This document shows, in pieces, positions 17,693 through 25,537 of a DNA stretch of 39,820 nucleotides; position 1 is the stretch's first letter; every line of letters starts with the position of its first letter. The notes below the pieces were generated by a model. That model was not told where the DNA came from. It ran no database searches and saw nothing but the letters and a program-made list of their open reading frames with translations. Origin of the DNA: a bacterium (GTDB lineage: Bacteria > Caldisericota > Caldisericia > UBA6126); contig JAJFUD010000056.1 in the NCBI GenBank assembly GCA_021372585.1, positions 1 through 39,820 on the forward strand, given 5' to 3'. Position numbers and translations under genes: made by a program.

Positions 17693-18399
17693 CAATCTAC
17701 CATAATAATCCGTTTACAGTTATCACAAAAGTGAAGCTCATCCTTTTGGGTGTAAAGCTGATCTAATTTACTGGTGGGGAGCATAAACCGACAAATCTGA
17801 CAAACCCCCTTTGAGATTAATGAGACTGCTTTCCCCTGACTTTGCAGGAAAGTTTTGTCAAAAGTCGCCAACCACTCTTCATCAATTTGTAAACGCAATT
17901 CTGATTTCTTTCGTTCCAGATCCTGCAAGGAAGAGTTGGTTTCTCCTACCAAGACGGCATGAGCGTCTTTTTTAAGTTGCAATAGGCTCTGTGCATCCAG
18001 GTAGTCTTTTTCTATTTGGATCGATTTTGCTTCATCGGCTTCCAATAAATCCATTATCTCTAGTACTTTGTCTTCACTATGACTCTTGGCCGTTTCATTC
18101 TCTTTGATTTTTGCCTCGATGTCTCGTAAATATTTCGGATTGGCGGTATGGGTAGTGAACAATTCTGTATTCCATTTTTTAATGTTGGCTTCAATGGTTT
18201 CCAACTGTAAATTCTCTGCCATAAGCAATCCTTTATAGCTGGCAATACTCTGTTTCAGCTCATTCCACTGTTTTTCAGCCGCTGTAAAAGTCTTTTCTAA
18301 TGCCAATAAAGAGAAAACAGATTCACGCTGTCTTTTCTTAATTTCTGCTTCCTGGTCACAAAACCTTTGCAGTTCGAGTAAAAGATTCACATTTCTCAT
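17692..18399 (-). CDS. coiled-coil protein with C-terminal C4 zinc ribbon (COG1579 type)
   Basis: A 235-residue protein. Residues about 1-190 are charged and helical, rich in Glu, Lys, Leu and Ala, as a long coiled coil. The C-terminus has a four-cysteine zinc ribbon, Cys200-x2-Cys203 and Cys225-x2-Cys228 (CQICRFML, then FCDNCKRI). This is the architecture of the COG1579/zf-RING_7 family, proposed to bind nucleic acid; its exact job is not established here. The ATG lies only 12 bases after the 3' end of a tRNA and the gap (TTATCTTACCAG) has no Shine-Dalgarno. First protein gene of the rnhA-rho-prfA operon. Confidence 0.8.
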   Translation of the reverse strand: MRNVNLLLELQRFCDQEAEIKKRQRESVFSLLALEKTFTAAEKQWNELKQSIASYKGLLMAENLQLETIEANIKKWNTELFTTHTANPKYLRDIEAKIKENETAKSHSEDKVLEIMDLLEADEAKSIQIEKDYLDAQSLLQLKKDAHAVLVGETNSSLQDLERKKSELRLQIDEEWLATFDKTFLQSQGKAVSLISKGVCQICRFMLPTSKLDQLYTQKDELHFCDNCKRIIMVD

Positions 18400-18411
18400 C
18401 TGGTAAGATAA

Positions 18412-18485
18412 TGGGCCCTGAAGGACTCGAACCTCCGACCCGCTGGTTATGAGCCAGCTGCTCTAACCGACTGAGCTAAGGGCCC
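18412..18485 (-). tRNA. tRNA with CAU anticodon (elongator Met or lysidine-type Ile2)
   Basis: A complete cloverleaf of 74 bases. Acceptor GGGCCCT pairs with AGGGCCC, discriminator A. The D arm is GCTC-AGTCGGTTA-GAGC, the anticodon arm GCTGG-CTCATAA-CCAGC with anticodon CAT, and the T arm GGAGG-TTCGAGT-CCTTC. CCA is not encoded. The 5' part (GGGCCCTTAGCTCAGT) looks closer to tRNA-Ile2, whose C34 is changed to lysidine, than to elongator Met, but this cannot be settled by eye. Confidence 0.93.
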
Positions 18486-18554
18486 GTCAAACCTCCTGAT
18501 ATAAACTAAAAGGGTATAAACGGGTAAATTGTTTTCATTTTTTGTGCTTATATC

Positions 18555-18582
18555 AATTTAAATAAATTTTAAAGATTGTCAA
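18555..18582 (-). promoter_or_regulatory. promoter for the tRNA(CAU)-rho operon
   Basis: On the minus strand a perfect TTGACA (18582-18577) is followed after 16 bases by TAAATT (18560-18555), about 70 bases before the tRNA. A second weak pair (TTTACC, 17 bases, TTTATA) lies closer to the tRNA. Confidence 0.4.
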
Positions 18583-18603
18583 ACACTATCGTAAAAAAAG
18601 GTT

Positions 18604-18631
18604 TTGACTACAGAATAAAAAATGATAACTT
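18604..18631 (+). promoter_or_regulatory. possible promoter for the SLC13 transporter operon
   Basis: TTGACT (18604-18609), 16 bases, then TAACTT (18626-18631), about 45 bases before the transporter ATG. The -35 is good; the -10 is weak. Confidence 0.3.
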
Positions 18632-18676
18632 AGAAAGCGTTGTGGCTTAATAAATGAACTAGGAGGATATATTTAA

Positions 18677-20140
18677 ATGCGAATTGGTTTTCGATTCACC
18701 CGATCCTGGAAAATACTATTTTTCTTTGTTCTCACGAACATTCTGGTTTTCAGCTCGCAATATGCTTATGCTGCCGAAACGGCGAATGCAGGTTCCAACA
18801 TAACCAAAATCTGGATCTCGATTGGTATATTGCTTATCGCTGCCATCTTATTTCTGACAGAAAAATTACCTTTGGCGATTACCTCCTTAATGGTACCTGT
18901 TTTATTGGTAATATTCCAAGTCATCCCCTTTAAGGATGCTTTTCTTGGTTTTTCTGACCAATGGGTGTTACTATTCCTGATGATGTTTATCGTGGGTGAT
19001 TCCTTATTTAAAGTGGGTATCGCTGATAAAATCGGGAAGGCGATTATCAAAATATCCAAAAACAACGAACGGCTGGTCATTATCTATGCGATGCTGATCG
19101 GTGGCGTTATGTCAGCATTCCTGAATAATACCGGTACTGCTGCCTGCTTATTACCCATTATGCTGGCTATCAGCAAAACCAGCAAAATCGAACCAAAGAA
19201 ATTATTGATTCCGATGGTTTTTGGTGTTTCCCTGGGCGGTATGCTTTCTTTGATCGGCACCCCTCCCAACGGCATAATTCAGTCTGCCTATGAACAAGCT
19301 ACCGGCAAAGCCTTCGGTTTTTTTGAATTTGCCAAACCGGGTATTTTTGTTTTTATCATTGGAATCCTGTTTTATGCGACCATCGGGATGAAAATACTGG
19401 ACAACATTTGCAAAAAAAGCTCTGGCAAAGTGAAAGAATACCACACTGATGAAGCAGACGCGGTTCAGGTAAATCCTACGGAGTTCCGAACCAAAAAAGC
19501 CGGTGTCGCTTTATTTGTATTTTTATTAGTGCTATTCTTTATGATTATGGATCCTGTATGGGGACAACTCTTTAATAATGAAGCAGTAGTGAATTTCTTC
19601 AAAAATATTCCCCTTGTCGTCTATGCGATGATCGGTTTTATCATCCTGGTTGCAACGAAAACGATGTCAGTCAAGGAATCGTTTGAAGCGGTAGACTGGA
19701 GCACGATTTTTCTGTTTGCCGGCATGCTCTCCCTGAGCAAAGCCCTTGAAGCCACCGGGGCTGCTGTGTATATTGGCAACAGTATCGTGAATGTCACAAA
19801 AGTACTGCCAATCGACCCCAAGATGGCCGCTTTAATTGGTCTTACGCTTATCTCGACTATTGTCACAAATTTTATGTCGAACACGGCTACTGCTGCTTTA
19901 TTCGCTCCGATTGCGATCGCGATTGCCACCCAACTGGGTATGAACCCCGCTCCCTTATTAATGGCTGTTGGCTTGGGCGCTTCCATGTGCTTCCTGACCC
20001 CTGTCGCAACACCGCCCAACACATTGGTGGTCATCCCTGGTAAAATATCATTTATTGAATTCTTTAAAGCAGGATGGCTGTTGCAGTTAATCGCGACGAT
20101 AATGCTGATTTTATTGATTCCGGTGTTTTTTCCGCTGTGA
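18677..20140 (+). CDS. SLC13/DASS-family Na+-coupled anion (dicarboxylate or sulfate) symporter
   Basis: A 487-residue polytopic membrane protein of the divalent anion:Na+ symporter family. Both signature SNT-like motifs, one per inverted repeat, are present: SAFLNNTGTAACLLP (146-160) and NFMSNTATAALFAPI in the second half. The matching GTPPNG and TPPNTLVVIPGK loops are also there. The substrate (succinate, citrate, sulfate) cannot be told from sequence. The first 33 residues look like a cleavable signal peptide (basic start, hydrophobic core, AYAAE), which is odd for this family. AGGAGG lies ten bases before the ATG. Head of an operon with tgt; its Na+ dependence fits the OAD pump. Confidence 0.88.
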   Translation: MRIGFRFTRSWKILFFFVLTNILVFSSQYAYAAETANAGSNITKIWISIGILLIAAILFLTEKLPLAITSLMVPVLLVIFQVIPFKDAFLGFSDQWVLLFLMMFIVGDSLFKVGIADKIGKAIIKISKNNERLVIIYAMLIGGVMSAFLNNTGTAACLLPIMLAISKTSKIEPKKLLIPMVFGVSLGGMLSLIGTPPNGIIQSAYEQATGKAFGFFEFAKPGIFVFIIGILFYATIGMKILDNICKKSSGKVKEYHTDEADAVQVNPTEFRTKKAGVALFVFLLVLFFMIMDPVWGQLFNNEAVVNFFKNIPLVVYAMIGFIILVATKTMSVKESFEAVDWSTIFLFAGMLSLSKALEATGAAVYIGNSIVNVTKVLPIDPKMAALIGLTLISTIVTNFMSNTATAALFAPIAIAIATQLGMNPAPLLMAVGLGASMCFLTPVATPPNTLVVIPGKISFIEFFKAGWLLQLIATIMLILLIPVFFPL

Positions 20141-20143
20141 GGT
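20139..20143 (+). promoter_or_regulatory. Shine-Dalgarno that fixes the unusual tgt start
   Basis: GAGGT overlaps the transporter stop (TGA) and is followed by AATCC and then ATC. The layout copies the oppA leader (AGGAGG-AATCC-ATG) except for the third base of the start codon. Confidence 0.55.
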
Positions 20144-20145
20144 AA

Positions 20146-21267
<1,122 letters not shown>

Positions 21268-21927
21268 ATGATTACTTTAAAAGAATTACAGAACAATCAA
21301 GATATTATCGTTTTGATAGAACAAGCCGATATGTATCTTTCCGCGCTCGGTTATACCAACCATGGGTTAGACCATGTCACTACCGTAACAAACCGTGCCA
21401 GAATGGTAGCAGAAAAGATTGGTTTTTCCCCTGCTGATGTCGAACTAACCAGTATCGCCGCATATTTACACGACATCGGTAATGTAACGGGAAGAGAAAA
21501 TCATTCTTTAGCAGGCTCTATCTTGGCCTTTCAAATTCTTTTAAAACTTGGGTTTCCCATGTCGGAGTTATGCCGGGTAGTGACGGCGATCGCCAGTCAT
21601 GATGAATATCAGGGCGAAATAACCGATAATCTCTCAGCCGTATTAATTATCGCTGACAAATCCGATGTACGCAAAACTCGTGTACGGGAAAAAATCCTGA
21701 CAGAGTTTGATATTCATGACAGGGTGAATTTCGCAGTGCAGTTTTCCGAATTGATCGTGATTGAAGCCAGTAAAGAGATCTGGTTGAATTTAAGTATTGA
21801 TTCTCAAGCTTCCCCGGTGATGGATTATTTTGAAATCTTTTTAAACCGTATGCTATTATGCAAAAAAGCCTCCAGAAAATTGCATTATACGTTTCGTTTG
21901 AAAATTAATGACAGCATTTTATATTAG
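21268..21927 (+). CDS. HD-domain phosphohydrolase of unknown substrate
   Basis: A 219-residue protein of the HD metal-dependent phosphohydrolase superfamily. Likely ligands are His36 (HGLDH), His68-Asp69 (YLHDIGN), His79 (ENHSLAG), His111-Asp112 (SHDE) and Asp130 (IIADKSD), so an HD set with extra histidines as in two-metal members. The C-terminal third (about 145-219) has no recognised domain. The ATG directly follows the tgt stop, without a clear Shine-Dalgarno, so it is coupled to tgt. Nucleotide or cyclic-nucleotide hydrolysis is possible, but nothing here shows the substrate. Confidence 0.75.
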   Translation: MITLKELQNNQDIIVLIEQADMYLSALGYTNHGLDHVTTVTNRARMVAEKIGFSPADVELTSIAAYLHDIGNVTGRENHSLAGSILAFQILLKLGFPMSELCRVVTAIASHDEYQGEITDNLSAVLIIADKSDVRKTRVREKILTEFDIHDRVNFAVQFSELIVIEASKEIWLNLSIDSQASPVMDYFEIFLNRMLLCKKASRKLHYTFRLKINDSILY

Positions 21928-21943
21928 AAAATGGGTGTAATCC

Positions 21944-22867
21944 ATGAATAAAAGAATTGCCTTCCTTTTCCCCGGACAGGGTTCCCAGTATGCCGGGATG
22001 TTTGAGCCGGTCAAGCATTGTCAATTTGCGAAGGACTATATCGCTCAATTTGAAAATCAGCTTCACTACCGTTTTGATAATCTAACTGAGGATGAGCTAC
22101 AGCAAACTCAGATTACCCAGCCGGCTTTGTATACCATGTCAGCCATTTATACTTCTCTGTTAAAAGAGGAAGGCATCACACCTCATTTCGTTGCCGGGCA
22201 CAGCCTTGGCGAGTTTTCAGCGTTATATGCTGCTGGATTTTTCTCTTTTGCTGACGGTCTGTCTATTGTCACTCTCCGCGGTAAGTTAATGCAGGAAATA
22301 GCGAACCAATCCACCGGCAAAATGGCAGCCATCATCGGTCTTCCCAGAAATACCATTGTTGAAATCTGCGCAGAATGCAGTCAATATGGCATCATCTCTG
22401 CAGTCAACTTTAATTCTCCCACCCAAACAGTGATTTCCGGTCAATCTGAGGCATTACAAAAAGCATGTGAACTCGCTAAAACATCGAAAGCAAAACTGGT
22501 AGTTCCATTAGCGGTGTCCGCTGCTTTTCACTCTCAGTTGATGGCACCGTTACGCGAACCTTTTGAAAAAGGCTTACAATCCCTCACTCTGCATGATACA
22601 AACATTCCTATCATCCAGAACCTGGACGCACAGCCTCATCAGCAAAAACAGGTTATCGTAGAAAATTTGATCAGTCAATTGCATCAACCTGTCCTTTGGC
22701 AGGATTCCATCGACACATTAATCTCTCTGGGAGTTAATTATTTTGTGGAAGCCGGTCCAAAAAAAGTGTTAACCGGATTAATGAAACTCCTCCCTTTCCA
22801 GATGGTAATATCTGAAGAGTGGATAAAAACGAAAGGAACAACAAATGGTCACAGAGCAGCAAATTAG
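21944..22867 (+). CDS. fabD: malonyl-CoA:ACP transacylase
   Basis: FabD loads malonate onto acyl carrier protein for fatty acid synthesis. The 307-residue sequence has PGQGSQYAGM (10-19), the nucleophile Ser87 in GHSLGEFSALYAAG, Arg112 in LRGKLMQ, the catalytic His196 in SAAFHSQLM, and VEAGPKKVLTGL near the end. GGGTG precedes the ATG. It is separated from the usual plsX-fabK-fabG-acpP cluster; its neighbours here are an HD protein and a DUF59 protein, whose 5' end overlaps it by 23 bases. Confidence 0.94.
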   Translation: MNKRIAFLFPGQGSQYAGMFEPVKHCQFAKDYIAQFENQLHYRFDNLTEDELQQTQITQPALYTMSAIYTSLLKEEGITPHFVAGHSLGEFSALYAAGFFSFADGLSIVTLRGKLMQEIANQSTGKMAAIIGLPRNTIVEICAECSQYGIISAVNFNSPTQTVISGQSEALQKACELAKTSKAKLVVPLAVSAAFHSQLMAPLREPFEKGLQSLTLHDTNIPIIQNLDAQPHQQKQVIVENLISQLHQPVLWQDSIDTLISLGVNYFVEAGPKKVLTGLMKLLPFQMVISEEWIKTKGTTNGHRAAN

Positions 22868-23120
22868 AGAAGCATTAAAATTGGTACTTGATCCTGAAAT
22901 CGGAATCAGTCTGATAGACCTGAATATGATCAAAACGGTTCAGATTACAGACAAAGAAATTCTCGTCGAGATGGTGCTGACAATGCCGGGTTGCCCGATG
23001 TATGTTTATATGTTGGAAGAAGTAAAAAAAACTATCGAACCAATGGCAGAAGGTCGTCAGGTGATTGTCAGAAAATTGGATGAAAAATGGATTCCTCCCT
23101 GGGAAACCCTTAAGGAATAA
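22845..23120 (+). CDS. MIP18/DUF59-family protein (SufT/PaaD-like), likely Fe-S assembly factor
   Basis: A 91-residue single-domain protein. The sequence EQQIREALKLVLDPEIGISL followed by IDLNMIK is the DUF59 opening. The conserved cysteine is Cys50 in TMPGCPMYVY, and the C-terminal WIPPWETLKE is a common ending. Family members such as SufT aid iron-sulfur cluster delivery; PaaD-type members act on oxygenases, unlikely in an anaerobe. AAAGGA precedes the ATG within the fabD 3' end. Its last 11 bases overlap the end of a convergent gene. Confidence 0.88.
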   Translation: MVTEQQIREALKLVLDPEIGISLIDLNMIKTVQITDKEILVEMVLTMPGCPMYVYMLEEVKKTIEPMAEGRQVIVRKLDEKWIPPWETLKE

Positions 23121-23355
23121 CCCAGGCAAGAATATTCTGTGAAAGGAATTGAATCTTCCATAGTATTTTGCCTGACCATTCCGTAATAACGGGCTGTTGA
23201 AGCAATAAAGCAATCATAAAGAGCAGAATGAATTTTATATTTTGGATACCTTCATGCATCAAGAAAAATAACTTCAGTTTTTGATATACTACAGGTTGTT
23301 TGATTTTCCATTCCATTTGATGTGGTTCTATGTTAGACAGTTTTTCTAGAATCAT
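23110..23355 (-). CDS. small membrane protein coupled to the sigma factor, candidate anti-sigma
   Basis: An 81-residue protein not recognised by family. A charged N-terminal half (about 1-38) precedes a hydrophobic helix (about 39-56, IKFILLFMIALLLQQPV) and a second weakly hydrophobic stretch at the C-terminus. It is considered real because its ATG overlaps the sigma-factor stop (ATGA) and AGGAG sits just upstream. Genes placed this way next to ECF sigma factors are often membrane anti-sigma factors; no ZAS/HxxxCxxC motif is present, so this is only positional inference. Confidence 0.55.
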   Translation of the reverse strand: MILEKLSNIEPHQMEWKIKQPVVYQKLKLFFLMHEGIQNIKFILLFMIALLLQQPVITEWSGKILWKIQFLSQNILAWVIP

Positions 23356-23768
23356 GTCTCCTCCTTGATTTTCTTTTTGGCTCTGCTAACCAAGCTTTTT
23401 AAGGTTCCTACAGGTTTTCCGGTAATGTTGGCTATCTCTTCGTAGGTTAAACACTCTTGGTATAACAGAAGAATAATCTGTTTCTCTTCCTGGTTCAACA
23501 CAGATAAAAAGTCATCCTCGTAGGCAAATGGTGTGGGAATATCCTTATCCAGCAACATCTGCTTAGGCTTACGCATTAAATCAATCGCAATATGGTATGC
23601 AATTTTAAACAAATAGGCTTTAGGAGATTTCCAATCAATCTTGGATCGAAATGCCCGGAAAAATACTTCCTGCACCCCATCCTGGGCATCATCAGAAGAT
23701 AGCCCCAATCTGCGTAAATACGCAAAAATTCTTGGACTTATCTCCAAAAAAGCGGATTCAGGATCCAT
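23352..23768 (-). CDS. short ECF-like RNA polymerase sigma factor
   Basis: A 138-residue sigma-70-family protein with two domains. Region 2 (about 8-65) contains DDAQDGVQEVFFRAFRS and PKAYLFKIAYHIAIDLMRK. Region 4 (about 90-137) contains EEKQIILLLYQECLTYEEIA and the recognition helix PVGTLKSLVSRAKKKIKEE. It is shorter than usual for ECF factors (about 160-190) because the N-terminus and linker are brief. It follows the toast-rack membrane protein by six bases and is coupled to a small membrane protein. It may direct transcription of its own envelope operon; this is inference. Confidence 0.85.
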   Translation of the reverse strand: MDPESAFLEISPRIFAYLRRLGLSSDDAQDGVQEVFFRAFRSKIDWKSPKAYLFKIAYHIAIDLMRKPKQMLLDKDIPTPFAYEDDFLSVLNQEEKQIILLLYQECLTYEEIANITGKPVGTLKSLVSRAKKKIKEET

Positions 23769-23774
23769 GCCTGA

Positions 23775-24773
23775 TTAAAGATCGGCTATAATGGTGATAT
23801 TCCCAAGATTTGTTTCCGCTTCAAGCTTGATGGTTCCTAACGAGCCATCGCCATTTTGTTCGATTTTAATCTGCCCTGCTTTTGTTTTGATGGAATCGAC
23901 CTCCGCCTGTATTCCTTTCGGGATATGAATTGTGATATTGCCGACATCCAGTTTTATTTTCATGGAAGAAACCAACGAATACAGATTTAAATCTATATTT
24001 CCCATGTTCACATTACAAATGAACGACTCGATTTTTCCTTTCAGATCAAGATGAATATTTCCAGCATCGGAATCCAGATTTATCATCTCATACGTTCCAT
24101 CCAGCGTTCCCCGTATATTCCCAACATCCTTATTGATTTTAAGCTCTTTTATCCTGTTGCGAATTTGTATAGAGGTTTTCTCTTGAGAATTGGATATTTT
24201 ATAGGTATTTTCAGATTGTTCTTCCACTTTCGTTCCTGAATCCACCGTAAACAAATTTTTTAGCTCAGAGGAAGAAAAGACCAAGTTGCCTAAAGTGGAG
24301 GTCAGGGACAGTGTATCATCGGTTTCCTCGCCAAAAGAAGTCCTCGCAGATGATGTCTGATGATCATCGAGGGGAGAAATGATTACCTGTGAAGATAAAA
24401 ACGGAAAATACTGTACAATACTGGCATCATTTTTAACCATAACAGGCGCTTGATCATAAAGAAATCCAAAAACCAAAGCCATCACCACGCATGTAACCAC
24501 GGATCCAATTGGCTTTTTCCAGATCATCTTGATTCCATAGGAAGTCAGTATTAAACCGATCGCTGATTGAATAAAGTAAGGGAAAAAGATAGAACTGATA
24601 TTGAATTTCCATTGCAGGGAAGCGATCCAAGCTAGCCCGATCAGGATAAAAATAATACCGGTCACTAGGTGATCAAGGTTATCCAGGTTAAATATCTCCA
24701 GGACAGAGCGTATAAATAAGCTGACCAGCCAAATCAATAGAAACCATTGTACAACTTGCATCCAGATCATCAT
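23775..24773 (-). CDS. membrane protein with DUF4097/toast-rack beta-repeat domain (LiaF-like)
   Basis: A 332-residue protein. Four hydrophobic helices lie at about 6-26, 38-54, 62-80 and 88-106. After a polar linker, residues about 180-332 form a right-handed beta repeat with short glycine turns spaced by about 20 residues: DVGNIRG, DAGNIHLDL, MGNIDLNL, DVGNITIHIPKG, AGQIKIEQ, LGNITII. That layout matches LiaF/DUF4097 toast-rack proteins that accompany PspC and sense envelope stress. AAGGAG lies before the ATG, which overlaps the pspC stop (TAATG); a second ATG follows at once. Confidence 0.75.
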   Translation of the reverse strand: MMIWMQVVQWFLLIWLVSLFIRSVLEIFNLDNLDHLVTGIIFILIGLAWIASLQWKFNISSIFFPYFIQSAIGLILTSYGIKMIWKKPIGSVVTCVVMALVFGFLYDQAPVMVKNDASIVQYFPFLSSQVIISPLDDHQTSSARTSFGEETDDTLSLTSTLGNLVFSSSELKNLFTVDSGTKVEEQSENTYKISNSQEKTSIQIRNRIKELKINKDVGNIRGTLDGTYEMINLDSDAGNIHLDLKGKIESFICNVNMGNIDLNLYSLVSSMKIKLDVGNITIHIPKGIQAEVDSIKTKAGQIKIEQNGDGSLGTIKLEAETNLGNITIIADL

Positions 24774-25279
24774 TATTCTCCTTTTTTCTTAAAGAAGTTT
24801 GGTGATAACAATAGTATGCCAATACCAATTAGAACGAAAGCTACAGAAAATTTTTTAAAAGAGAGGAAATACGCTTCGGGAACCATCTTTTGAAAAATCA
24901 GAAAAACTCCTCCTATAATGAGCAACACAGCAATGATGATGCTTACCGAATTCCCAGAACTGCTTTCTTCACTTGGCTGTCGGGTATTGTCAGGCATCTC
25001 ATCGGAAGAAACAAATTTTGATCCGGTTTGGTCTGATCCGATAGAATCGTTTTCTTTTATCTCCCTGGCGGAACCTTCCTGTTTTGTCGCTACTTCGGAG
25101 GGAAGAATAATCCAACATAGGAGATACCCGACAATCAACCACCATCTGAACCATCCTAGTAGTAACAAAACGATATAGGCGATTCGCAAAATGACCGGAT
25201 CAATAGATAAATACTCACCAAATCCGGACAAAACACCTCCCAATACGCCGGTTTTTTTGATTCTTACCAATTGTCTCAT
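24773..25279 (-). CDS. PspC-domain membrane protein with C-terminal extension
   Basis: A 168-residue protein. The PspC domain (1-60) has KTGVLGGVLSGFGEYLSIDP and VILRIAYIVLLLLGWFRWW. A Ser/Glu/Asp-rich linker (about 63-108) follows, then two more helices (about 109-128 and 140-160). PspC proteins take part in phage-shock-type membrane stress responses. AAAGGAG precedes the ATG, which overlaps the stop of the preceding pspC gene (TAATG). Second PspC in a row, so the pair may form a heteromer. Confidence 0.85.
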   Translation of the reverse strand: MRQLVRIKKTGVLGGVLSGFGEYLSIDPVILRIAYIVLLLLGWFRWWLIVGYLLCWIILPSEVATKQEGSAREIKENDSIGSDQTGSKFVSSDEMPDNTRQPSEESSSGNSVSIIIAVLLIIGGVFLIFQKMVPEAYFLSFKKFSVAFVLIGIGILLLSPNFFKKKGE

Positions 25280-25482
25280 TAGGTCTCCTTTACAAGATTC
25301 TCAGGGATAATGATCCAGGCAATAATGTACACAATAATCCCCACACCAAACCCGCCTAACACCAAAAGCGCAAACAGAATTCTTACAATATTGGGGTCTA
25401 TTGACCAGTTAAAGTACTCAGTAATTCCCCCCACCACTCCTCCTAACACTTTATTTTGACTTCGATACAATTTTTTTTTCAT
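25279..25482 (-). CDS. small PspC-domain protein
   Basis: A 67-residue stand-alone PspC domain: KLYRSQNKVLGGVVGGITEY followed by FNWSIDPNIVRILFALLV and an IIVYIIAWIIIPE helix. The start is the second of two tandem ATGs (25485, 25482), because GGAGGT lies immediately before them. An ATG at 25494 in the same frame would place the Shine-Dalgarno inside the gene. It follows clpB by 55 bases on the same strand, and its stop overlaps the next pspC start. Confidence 0.85.
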   Translation of the reverse strand: MKKKLYRSQNKVLGGVVGGITEYFNWSIDPNIVRILFALLVLGGFGVGIIVYIIAWIIIPENLVKET

Positions 25483-25537
25483 CATGACCTCCAATAGGTT
25501 ATACGTTGAGAAAGGTCTTTAGGTTGCAAACCTTTTT

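Noticed and set aside
22875-23213. A 112-codon minus-strand frame across the DUF59 gene
   Set aside because: It is the reverse of the DUF59 coding region; the 81-residue frame coupled to the sigma factor is the better gene at this end.
25495-25537. Terminator after clpB
   Set aside because: The AGGTT-GCA-AACCT stem has its T-run only on the plus strand, where no gene ends; for clpB (minus) there is no U-tract.
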